Shown: positions 55,078 through 62,228 of the stretch, piece by piece
Layout of the letters: every line of letters starts with the position of its first letter
Numbering within the stretch: position 1 is the stretch's first letter
Source of the DNA: Streptomyces sp. NRRL WC-3626
Lineage (GTDB): Bacteria; Actinomycetota; Actinomycetes; Streptomycetales; Streptomycetaceae
Direction of reading: 5' to 3'
DNA: 64,000 nt
Assembly: GCF_000718785.1 (NCBI RefSeq)
Contig: NZ_JOCA01000001.1
Span: forward strand, 372,001 to 436,000
Notes under the pieces: model-generated
The model's input: only the letters and a program-made list of their open reading frames with translations
What the model was told of the DNA's origin: nothing
The model's database searches: none
Position numbers and translations under genes: made by a program

Positions 55078-56232
55078 ATGCCTGGACTGCCGCCGATGGT
55101 TGCCCCGTCGGACGAACTCGTCGACGGCCCGGTCACCGCGCCCGGCGCCACGGAATCCGTCCGCACCGTGCTCGAGCAGGTCCTCGACGAACGGCTGCGG
55201 CGTTCCCGGGCCGTCGACCCCGTCTTCGCCCGGGAGCTGGCCGCCCGCCTGGTCGCCCTGATCGCGCGGGGCGGAAGACGGCTGCGTCCGGCGTTCACGG
55301 ACTGCGGCTGGCGTGCCGCGGGCGGCTCGGGCGACACCACCGGGGTCCTGCGCACGGGAGCAGCCCTCGAACTGCTCCAGGCCTGCGCCCTCGTGCACGA
55401 CGACGTGATGGACGGGTCCGTGCGGCGCAGAGGCGGTCCGGCCCTGCACGTCGAACTGGCCCGCCGTCACTGGGCCGGGGGCATGCACGGCTCCGCCGAG
55501 GAGTTCGGGACGTCGGCCGCCGTGCTCGCCGGTGACCTGGCGCTGGCCTGGGCGGACGACCTGCTGACGGAGACGGCGCTCGGTACCCCGCACGGCCGGC
55601 GTCTGCTCGAGGAGTGGCGGGCGATGCGCACCGAGATGGTCGCCGGGCAGTACCTCGACCTGCGTGCCCAGGCCGCTCGTTCGTCGGGGGCGGACGAGGC
55701 GCTGGCCATCGCCACCCTGAAGAGCGCGATGTACACCGTCGCCCGGCCCCTGGCCCTCGGAGCGCTGCTCGCCGGAGCGGACGATCACGTGCTGGACGCG
55801 CTGCGGGCGGCCGGCCGGTGCGCCGGGCTGGCCTTCCAGCTCCGTGACGACGTCCTGGGCGCCTTCGGCGACCCCGCGCGGACCGGCAAACCGGCCGACG
55901 ACGACCTGCGCTCCGGCAAGCTCACCTATCTCCTCGCCGTCGCCCTGCGGCTCGCCGACGCCGCCGACGGTCTCCAGGCCGCCGCGGCGCCGCCTCCGCA
56001 CCCGGACCCGGACCCGGACCCCGGTTCCGGGCACGCCGTCGAACGGATGCGGGCGGCGCTGCGGCGCACCGGAGCCCGGGACCTGGTGGAGGCGAGGATC
56101 GAGGAGCTGACGGACATGGGCATCGCGCACTTCGAGGCCACGGGCGCGCCCCCGGCCGTGCGGCGCGAGTTCGCCGCACTGGTCCGGCACGCCACGGGCG
56201 TGGCCCCCCGCCGGGCCGAGGAGGTCGCGTGA
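55078..56232 (+). CDS. crtE: Polyprenyl diphosphate synthase, CrtE-like (geranylgeranyl diphosphate synthase)
   Basis: 384-residue trans-prenyltransferase. First Asp-rich motif in LVHDDVMDGSVRRRG; second in FQLRDDVLGAFGD, which is DDxxxFGD-like; also GGRRLRP near residue 65. It builds C20 (GGPP) chains for carotenoids. ATG 55078 is selected because AAGGGG lies seven bases before it; ATG 55051 and GTG 55045 lack such a site. The stop overlaps a GTG that begins a crtI remnant, so the gene was once translationally coupled to phytoene desaturase. With crtI/crtB missing here, its product may now feed another pathway. A proline/aspartate-rich insert (PPPHPDPDPDPG) near 310 is unusual. Confidence 0.88.
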   Translation: MPGLPPMVAPSDELVDGPVTAPGATESVRTVLEQVLDERLRRSRAVDPVFARELAARLVALIARGGRRLRPAFTDCGWRAAGGSGDTTGVLRTGAALELLQACALVHDDVMDGSVRRRGGPALHVELARRHWAGGMHGSAEEFGTSAAVLAGDLALAWADDLLTETALGTPHGRRLLEEWRAMRTEMVAGQYLDLRAQAARSSGADEALAIATLKSAMYTVARPLALGALLAGADDHVLDALRAAGRCAGLAFQLRDDVLGAFGDPARTGKPADDDLRSGKLTYLLAVALRLADAADGLQAAAAPPPHPDPDPDPGSGHAVERMRAALRRTGARDLVEARIEELTDMGIAHFEATGAPPAVRREFAALVRHATGVAPRRAEEVA

Positions 56233-56310
56233 AGGGAGTGCCCGGGCCGACCGGCGGCCATGTCGTCGCGGTGGGCGCCGGGCTGTCCCGGCCGGCCTGC
56301 GCCCTTCGTC
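56229..56310 (+). pseudogene. crtI: N-terminal remnant of phytoene desaturase (crtI)
   Basis: Starts at a GTG overlapping the crtE stop (GTGA). Reads VKGVPGPTGGHVVAVGAGLS, the FAD-binding N-terminus of Streptomyces CrtI, then loses homology after CALR at about 56310. The open reading continues to 56546 but with no CrtI character. Only about 27 codons survive; the rest is deleted. Confidence 0.68.
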
Positions 56311-56315
56311 CGCCG

Positions 56316-56516
56316 CACGTCCGCCGCGCCAAAGGCCGCGGCTCCGGACGCGCTGACGACGGCGTCCAAGCCTCCGAGTGCGGCGTGGGCCGGGCGGCCC
56401 GGGTCGCGTCCGGCGCGGGCCACCCGCGCGCCCCGGCCGGCCGGTTAGGCGGTGATCGCACCGCCCGGCACTCCGGTGGCACCGGCCACCAGGACTCGGG
56501 CGTCCGTCGGTTCCAC
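56316..56516 (-). pseudogene. Broken short-chain dehydrogenase gene (N-terminal part)
   Basis: GTG 56516, with GGAGGAGG just upstream, begins VEPTDARVLVAGATG, an SDR Rossmann N-terminus. A TAA at 56445-56447 then interrupts the frame. The same frame goes on with RGARVARAGRDP and ALGGLDAVVSASGAAAFGAA, typical SDR sequence, after an apparent in-frame loss of about 45 codons, and stops matching at about 56316, next to the crtI remnant. A working gene is ruled out. Confidence 0.72.
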
Positions 56517-56611
56517 GCCCTCCTCCGCACGCGGACGACGGGTTGATCCACGCGTCCCCGCTTCGGCGGCGGGGCGCTGGGGGATGCGGCCCTCGCGGCG
56601 CACTCCCGGCG

Positions 56612-57862
56612 TCAGCTCCCCGGCCCGAGGTCGGCGGACACCTCTCGCGCGGCGCGTGTGCCCGAAGCCAGGGCACCCTGCACCGAGCCGGTCGCCCGGT
56701 GGTCCCCGCACACATACCTGCCCCGGGCGAGGCGGGTGGTGCGGCTCAGCGGCCAGGGGGGCGGCATCGCCGGCAGCGCGCCCTCGACGGTGCGGGCGGC
56801 GACCTGCTGCCAGCCGCTCGTGCCGGTCCCGTACAGCTCGGCCAGGCGCCGGAGCACCGCCCGCGCCCTGCCGGGGAGATCCGTTCCCAGTACGGAGGTG
56901 GAGATCAGCGCGGTGCCGGGGGGCGCGTAGGTGGGAGCGACCGCGCTGATCACGCAGGTGTTCAGGACGGTGCCGGTGCTGTCCGTCATCAGGGTCGGTC
57001 CGGCCATGGGTGTGCTGTCGGTGGCGTGGTAGTAGGTGGTGACGGTGCGTGTGTCCGGCACGGTCAGGTCCGGCAGCAGGCGGGCGGCGGCCGCCGGTTC
57101 CGTCGCCACCACGACGGCCCGGGCGGGCACCTCGCCGCCGTCGCCCAGCAGCACTCCGGCGTCGGTCACCTCCGCGACGGGTGTGCCGAGGCGCAGGACG
57201 CCGTCGGGCAGGCCCTCGGCGAGCTGCGCGGGTACGGCGCCGATGCCCTCCGCCGGCAGGCACAGAGACCCGCGGACCATGCTCCGCCAGACCAGGTGGA
57301 AGAACCGCGCGGAGGTTTCCAGCCGGTCCTCCAGGAACACACCGGACAGGAACGGCCGCAGAATGCCGGCGATCACGGCGTCCGACAGTCCCGCCCGGGC
57401 GAGGGCTTCCGAGGTGGGGCGGTCCCGGCGCCGTCTGGTGGCGGACACGGGCAGCACGGCGTCCCGTGCGGTGAGTGCGGCCAGCGCGGCCAGGTCCCGG
57501 GCCGGCAGGACCCGCCCCGGCAGCAGGGTCCCTGCCGCACCGGGCTCCCTGGTCGGATCGAAGAGGCGGACAGGCCCGCCCGGAGTATGCGCGACGACAC
57601 CCGCGGTGAACGGGCGCAGCCGCAGGCTCCTCAGCTCCACGCGCCGCTTCACCTGCGGATACGAGGTGTTGAACACCTGGAATCCGCGGTCCAGCAGGAA
57701 TCCGTCCCGCCGGTCCGTGCGCATCCGGCCGCCCACACCGTCGGACGCCTCCAGCAGGGCCACCCGCCATCCGGCGCGGCACAGGTCCAGGGCGCACGCC
57801 AGGCCGGCCAGGCCCGCACCGACGACGACCACGTCAGGTGCCCGGCGATGTTCGTCGCTCAT
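56612..57862 (-). CDS. FAD-dependent amine-oxidase-like oxidoreductase
   Basis: 416 residues with an N-terminal dinucleotide fold VVVGAGLAGLACALDLCRAG and an ALLEASDGVGGR segment, and a C-terminal FAD motif YVCGDHRATGSVQGALASG. It belongs to the phytoene-desaturase/protoporphyrinogen-oxidase/amine-oxidase superfamily but is shorter and distinct from CrtI. Substrate not known; position beside litR suggests a light-linked role, perhaps on isoprenoids. ATG 57862 has GAGGAG five bases upstream. It is preceded on the same strand by litR after 224 bases with no visible gene. Confidence 0.85.
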   Translation of the reverse strand: MSDEHRRAPDVVVVGAGLAGLACALDLCRAGWRVALLEASDGVGGRMRTDRRDGFLLDRGFQVFNTSYPQVKRRVELRSLRLRPFTAGVVAHTPGGPVRLFDPTREPGAAGTLLPGRVLPARDLAALAALTARDAVLPVSATRRRRDRPTSEALARAGLSDAVIAGILRPFLSGVFLEDRLETSARFFHLVWRSMVRGSLCLPAEGIGAVPAQLAEGLPDGVLRLGTPVAEVTDAGVLLGDGGEVPARAVVVATEPAAAARLLPDLTVPDTRTVTTYYHATDSTPMAGPTLMTDSTGTVLNTCVISAVAPTYAPPGTALISTSVLGTDLPGRARAVLRRLAELYGTGTSGWQQVAARTVEGALPAMPPPWPLSRTTRLARGRYVCGDHRATGSVQGALASGTRAAREVSADLGPGS

Positions 57863-58086
57863 CCGTCTCCTCGGGGTCGACGCCGTACACGTGGCGCCCG
57901 GAGGCCGGAGCCGTCCGCTCGGCCTCCGCCATTGCCGGTACCCGCGACCGGACGGCACAGACCGGTGCCGGACACGCGCGGGAGCACGCGCCGGCGAGCG
58001 GCGCGGCCGTGACCACAGGTCCAGCGGACCACGTCCCCCGGCCGGCAGCCAGGCGCCACGGCCGAGAGGCGTCGGACGACAACCCC

Positions 58087-59091
58087 TCACGGGGACCCCG
58101 GCGCCTCCAGGGCGGCGACCGCTTCGGCGAGCCCCGACGGACGCGCCGCACCGGCCACCGCCTGCCCGGCCCAGCCGGGTCCCAGGGTCAGGACGACCGG
58201 TCCGCGACGGGCGCCGCGCACTCCCCACTCCATCGCGGCCACGTGCCGGGCCAGCGGCCGGCTCGCGGTGGTACGGGACTGCGCCCACAGTCCCACCGCG
58301 GCCGGCCCGGTCCTGCGCACCGCCGCGACGAGCGACTCGACGGGCAGGGCACCGCCGAACATCCGCACCGGGACGCCTCGCTCCGTCAGTGCCGCGGACA
58401 GCACCTCCAGCGGCAGGGTGTGGTGCTCCCCCGGCACACAGGCGAGGACCGTGGTGGCGCCGGGACGGTCCGCGACCGTGTGGGGCGTGGCGCGCCGAAG
58501 CGCGCCGGAGACATGCCAGGACAGGAAGTGCTCGACCTCGACGTACCTCTCGCCCGAGGTCTCCCATTTGCGGCCGACGGCTTGGAGCGTCGGCACGACG
58601 ACCTCGGTCCAGGCGGCGACCAGTCCGTGTTCGGTGATCGCGGCGAGCAGCAGTTCGTCCAGGGCGGCGGCGTCCAGACGCAGGGCGGCACGGGCGATTC
58701 CCCTGCACTCCTGACGTACGTCGCCGAGTTGCAGGCCGCTCCCCGCCCGGCTCCGGCGCGGAGCCGGGGCCTGTGGCGATCCGGCGGCGCGAGGAGACCG
58801 GGAAGCCGCGGCCGGCGGCTTCCCGCTGCGCGCGAGCCGTGCTGCCTCGGCCGGCGGCAGCCCGGTCGCCGTCAACGCGCACATCCGCTCCAGCCGCGCC
58901 ACGTCCGCCGCCGTCCAGCGCCGGTGCCGGCCGCCCGTGTGCGCGTCCGGGCCGAGTCCGTACCGGCGGTCCCAGGTGCGGACCGTGGTGGGGGCCACCC
59001 CGAGACGCCGGGCCACCTCGCCGGTGGTCAGCCCGGCCGCGCCCTGCGGACCGCCGTCGCCGGCCCGGTCCTCACCGTTGTCCCTCCGCAC
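58087..59091 (-). CDS. litR: MerR-family light-responsive regulator with B12-binding domain, LitR/CarH-like
   Basis: 334 residues. MerR-type HTH near residues 20-85 (LTTGEVARRLGVAPTTVRTWDRRYG), a helical B12-cap domain with W-E-T-S... followed by VEVEHF (the W and EH motif), and a cobalamin-binding Rossmann domain with PGEHHTLPLEVL and the FGGALP loop. In LitR/CarH, adenosylcobalamin acts as light sensor; darkness favours repressor tetramers. The Gly normally after H-x-x in the cobalamin loop is Pro here, as I recall for Streptomyces LitR. Start: ATG 59097 touches GGAGG, so GTG 59091, seven bases beyond, is chosen. Divergent from the ECF sigma gene across a strong inverted repeat. Confidence 0.87.
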   Translation of the reverse strand: MRRDNGEDRAGDGGPQGAAGLTTGEVARRLGVAPTTVRTWDRRYGLGPDAHTGGRHRRWTAADVARLERMCALTATGLPPAEAARLARSGKPPAAASRSPRAAGSPQAPAPRRSRAGSGLQLGDVRQECRGIARAALRLDAAALDELLLAAITEHGLVAAWTEVVVPTLQAVGRKWETSGERYVEVEHFLSWHVSGALRRATPHTVADRPGATTVLACVPGEHHTLPLEVLSAALTERGVPVRMFGGALPVESLVAAVRRTGPAAVGLWAQSRTTASRPLARHVAAMEWGVRGARRGPVVLTLGPGWAGQAVAGAARPSGLAEAVAALEAPGSP

Positions 59092-59117
59092 GCTCATACC
59101 TCCACCGTACGACGCAC

Positions 59118-59144
59118 AAACGACGCATGTTGCCTGCGTCGTTT
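59118..59144. promoter_or_regulatory. Inverted-repeat operator between litR and litS
   Basis: Perfect ten-base arms AAACGACGCA (59118-59127) and TGCGTCGTTT (59135-59144) with a seven-base spacer. A third ACGACGCA lies at 59109-59116 and a fourth at 59234-59241. The repeat overlaps a possible TTGCCT -35 (59130-59135) for the sigma gene, whose -10 might be GACACT (59154-59159). Likely LitR operator. Confidence 0.72.
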
Positions 59145-59258
59145 CGCGCATTCGACACTGGGAGCACGCGCACGGTGGGGATGCGAGCCGGACCGGCGGA
59201 TCCGCCGTCCGGCGGACGGCCCTCCGTCCTCGTACGACGCACGGCAGGAGGAACGGCC

Positions 59259-59885
59259 ATGGACACGCACCCTCGACCGGCCACCGCCCCCGTTCCGCCC
59301 GGGGAGGAGAAGCGGTACGAGGAGGACCTGGCCCGCCGCCTCGTCGGCGCCGACGAGGTCGCGTTCGCGGCCATCTACCGGCGCTGGGGCTCACTGGTGC
59401 ACACCATGGCCACCCGGTCCCTCGGCGACACGCACGAGGCCGAGGACGTCACCCAGCAGGTGTTCATCGGCGCCTGGCGCGGGCGGCACGGCTTCCGGCC
59501 CGAGCGGGGCGCGCTCGGCGCGTGGCTGGTCGGCATCGCGCGCCGCAAGATCGTCGACGCGCTGGCGGCTAGGACCCGGCGCCTGTCCCTGATCGAATCG
59601 GCCGCGCGGGACACCGCGCCGGCCGGACTCGTCCAGCAGGCGCCGGACGTGGTGCTCGACCGCGTGCTGCTCGTCGAGGCCATGTCCCGGCTGCCGCGCA
59701 CCCAGCGCGAGGTGCTGTGCATGGCCTTCTACGAGGACCTGACGCAGGTCCAGATCTCGGAACGCACCGGAGTGCCCCTGGGCACGGTCAAGAGCCACAC
59801 CCGCCGCGGCCTGCACCGGTTGCGTACGGCCGTCGGTCAGGGCGACGCGCACGGCACCCGGCGTGCGACCGCGTCGAAGAAGTGA
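59259..59885 (+). CDS. litS: ECF RNA polymerase sigma factor, LitS-like
   Basis: 208-residue ECF sigma factor. Region 2 (about 30-95) has FAAIYRRWGSLVHTMATRSLGDTHEAEDVTQQVFIGAW; region 4 (about 135-190) has LPRTQREVLCMAFYEDLTQ and SERTGVPLGTVKSHTRRGLHRLR. In S. coelicolor LitS lies beside litR and directs light-induced carotenoid genes (recalled). No anti-sigma gene follows. ATG 59259 has AGGAGGA upstream. The gene right after encodes a DUF4397 protein 91 bases on. Confidence 0.88.
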   Translation: MDTHPRPATAPVPPGEEKRYEEDLARRLVGADEVAFAAIYRRWGSLVHTMATRSLGDTHEAEDVTQQVFIGAWRGRHGFRPERGALGAWLVGIARRKIVDALAARTRRLSLIESAARDTAPAGLVQQAPDVVLDRVLLVEAMSRLPRTQREVLCMAFYEDLTQVQISERTGVPLGTVKSHTRRGLHRLRTAVGQGDAHGTRRATASKK

Positions 59886-59976
59886 CGCCCCGGGCGCATC
59901 CACGGCGCCGCCCGCCCGCGAAACCCCTGTGAGACTCCGCGACAGGCGGAGACTCCCTACGAAGGGATGATCCCCC

Positions 59977-60816
59977 ATGACTTCCCGGACCACCATCGCC
60001 GTCGCCGCCTCCGCCGGGGCCTGCGCCCTGGTCCTCGGCATGACCGCACCCGCCATGGCGGCGGCCCCCGCCCAGGCGCAGGACAAAGCCATGGTGTCCG
60101 TCTTCCACGGCATCCCCGGCATGACGGTCGACGTCTACGCCAACGGCGACAAGCTGCTCGGCGACTTCGAGCCGGGCACGGTGACCGACCCGCAGTCCCT
60201 CGACGCGGGAACCTACGACATCCAGATCTTCGAGGCGGGCCAGGGGCCCGACGGAACACCCGCCCTGGAGAAGCAGGTGAAGGTGCCCGAAGGCGGCAAC
60301 GCCACGGTCGCCGCCCATCTCTCCGCCGACGGCGAACCCCGGCTGACGGCATACACCGACGACGTCTCCGAGGTGGACGCGGGCAAGGCCCGTCTGACCG
60401 TTCGCCATGTCGCGGCCGCGCCCGCCGTGGACGTCCGGGCCGGCGGACAGCCCGTCTTCACCGACCTGACGAACCCCGGCGAGGACACCGCGGCGGTCGA
60501 CGCGGGCAGCGTGAACGCCGACGTCGTCCTCGCGGGCACGGACACCGTGGCCATCGGACCGGCCGAACTCGACCTCAAGGAGGGCACGAGCAACGTCGTC
60601 TACGCCTGGGGCAGCGCCAAGGACAAGAACCTGGCCCTGGCCACCCAAACGCTCAGCGGCATGGAGACGACGCCCAACGCGGTGCACGCGGGCGGCAGCG
60701 GTGCCGCCGTCACCCCGAACTCCTCGGACCAGTGGCCGGCCTGGGCCGCGGCGGCCGGAGCGATCACGCTGACGGGTGTCGTGGTGGCCCGGCGGATGGC
60801 CGGCCGGCGTGGCTGA
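59977..60816 (+). CDS. Secreted DUF4397 protein with C-terminal membrane anchor
   Basis: 279 residues. Signal peptide about 1-30 (TIAVAASAGACALVLGMTAPAMA), two DUF4397 repeats (VSVFHGIPGMTVDVYANG; LTVRHVAAAPAVDVRAGG), and a C-terminal hydrophobic segment followed by RRMAGRRG. The tail looks like a sortase substrate anchor, but no LPxTG-type motif precedes it (NSSDQWPAWAA). Function unknown. It overlaps the sortase gene by eight bases. Cell-surface role inferred. Confidence 0.88.
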   Translation: MTSRTTIAVAASAGACALVLGMTAPAMAAAPAQAQDKAMVSVFHGIPGMTVDVYANGDKLLGDFEPGTVTDPQSLDAGTYDIQIFEAGQGPDGTPALEKQVKVPEGGNATVAAHLSADGEPRLTAYTDDVSEVDAGKARLTVRHVAAAPAVDVRAGGQPVFTDLTNPGEDTAAVDAGSVNADVVLAGTDTVAIGPAELDLKEGTSNVVYAWGSAKDKNLALATQTLSGMETTPNAVHAGGSGAAVTPNSSDQWPAWAAAAGAITLTGVVVARRMAGRRG

Positions 60817-61447
60817 CGCCGCGCGCCGGCTGATCCGACCGGCGATGGCGGCTGCTGCTCTGGCGGCCGTCCTCGCCGTTTCGGGCGGGCCGTCGGAGCA
60901 CGCGCCCGCCCCCGCCGACTTCGGATCCACGCCCTCGCAGCGAGCGGTGGCGGCCCCGTCGCCCGGCGGTACGGAGTCACCGACCGGCACCGCCGCGACC
61001 GCGCCGCCCGAACGTGTCCGGGTCCGCGACGTGGGTCTCGACGCGCGTGTGCGACCGGTCGGCGTGACCGGACGGGGAGCCATGGCCGTCCCCGACGACC
61101 CCTCCGTCGCCGGCTGGTACCGCTTCGGACCGGTCCCCGGAAGCCCTCGGGGCTCGGCCGTACTCGTCGGACACGTGGACGGGGAAACGGGCGCCCTCGG
61201 CGAGTTCGCCGCCCTCTACGACGTACGGCGCGGTGACCGCGTCGAGGTCCTGCGGGCGGAGGGTGCGCCGGTCGTCTACCGCGTCGTCTCGCGCACCACC
61301 CTGCCCAAGGACGAGCTGCCGCCCTCCGTGTTCCGCCGGACGGGAGACCCGGTCCTCACGCTGATCACCTGTGCGCCCCCGTTCGAACCCGAGCACGGGG
61401 GCTATCTCGCCAATCTCGTCGTCACGGCGGAGCCGGTGCGCGAGTGA
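60809..61447 (+). CDS. Class F sortase
   Basis: 212 residues with an N-terminal hydrophobic anchor (about 8-26), a low-complexity linker and a sortase beta-barrel: His122 in VLVGHVDGETG and Cys188 in LTLITCAPPF. The Arg usually placed after Cys in class F enzymes (Y-R-D-N context) is not seen; the matching place reads GGYLANLVV. GTG 60809 lies inside the end of the DUF4397 gene. It is coupled to that gene, yet that protein has no LPxTG motif, so the pair may work on other substrates or have lost sorting activity. Confidence 0.85.
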   Translation: MADAARRLIRPAMAAAALAAVLAVSGGPSEHAPAPADFGSTPSQRAVAAPSPGGTESPTGTAATAPPERVRVRDVGLDARVRPVGVTGRGAMAVPDDPSVAGWYRFGPVPGSPRGSAVLVGHVDGETGALGEFAALYDVRRGDRVEVLRAEGAPVVYRVVSRTTLPKDELPPSVFRRTGDPVLTLITCAPPFEPEHGGYLANLVVTAEPVRE

Positions 61448-61451
61448 CAGC

Positions 61452-62228
61452 TCAGCAGGAGAGCGCCGGGACCGCTGTCGCGGAGTTCGGGCCGCTGACG
61501 TCCTGGACGGGCCGGGTGAAGCGGTAGCACTGGGCGGTCGTCGCTTCCGGGGCCGTGACGAGGACGGAGACGGTCGCCGTGTCCTTCTCGTGTGCCGCGC
61601 TCCTGACGTCGTAGGTGCGTCCCCGGCCGGTGGGGTCGAGGGCCTTTCGCACTCCGGCCCGCGTCAGGTCCTCGGTGTGCAGGTTCGCGATGCGGGTGCG
61701 CGCGAGGTTGACCGCGCCGCTGATGCCGGTGCCCGGACGGCACGCGTCGGCGGCCCGCTCGGACACGCGCGACGTCCACGCCCGGCCGGGGTGTCGGGTG
61801 TAGGCGACGACGAAACACCGGGTCACCATGTCCGGCCCGCCGCCGTGGAGCAGGGCCTTCCTGGGGTATTCGGCGTGGCTCGTGGCCGTGGCCGTGAACG
61901 CCTGGCGGGACGCGTCGTAGGTGATCACGGGAGCCTCGGAGTGCCGCCAGATCACTTCCGTGAGCGCGTCGGCGTCGGTGGTGCCGGCCGTGCCGAGGGC
62001 GCGGGCCGTATCGTCCGCCGTGTCACGGGCCTGTTGGCGGATCGACACGTACGCCGCTTCCCTGCGCTCGTCGTTGACCTTCCCGTCGTGCCAGGCGCGG
62101 TACCACAGCCAGGAGGCCACGGTGCCGAAGACGACGATCAGCACGGCCAGTACGGTGAGACAGCCGGTGGTCACGAGGCCGGTCGCCCGACTCGTGACCA
62201 CCGCACTGCCGTTTGTTTCAGAGCCCAC
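61452..62228 (-). CDS. Uncharacterised membrane-anchored protein
   Basis: 258 residues: short cytoplasmic leader, one transmembrane helix (about 17-40: GCLTVLAVLIVVFGTVASWLW), and an extracytoplasmic domain with four Cys. I recognise no family. The GTG start at 62228 overlaps by one base the TAG of the upstream esterase gene, so the two are co-translated and probably act together at the cell surface. It converges with the sortase gene five bases away. Confidence 0.75.
   Translation of the reverse strand: MGSETNGSAVVTSRATGLVTTGCLTVLAVLIVVFGTVASWLWYRAWHDGKVNDERREAAYVSIRQQARDTADDTARALGTAGTTDADALTEVIWRHSEAPVITYDASRQAFTATATSHAEYPRKALLHGGGPDMVTRCFVVAYTRHPGRAWTSRVSERAADACRPGTGISGAVNLARTRIANLHTEDLTRAGVRKALDPTGRGRTYDVRSAAHEKDTATVSVLVTAPEATTAQCYRFTRPVQDVSGPNSATAVPALSC

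Noticed and set aside
57863..58086. Possible small gene between the FAD oxidoreductase and litR
   Set aside because: Open frames exist on both strands but show no conserved motif or ribosome site.
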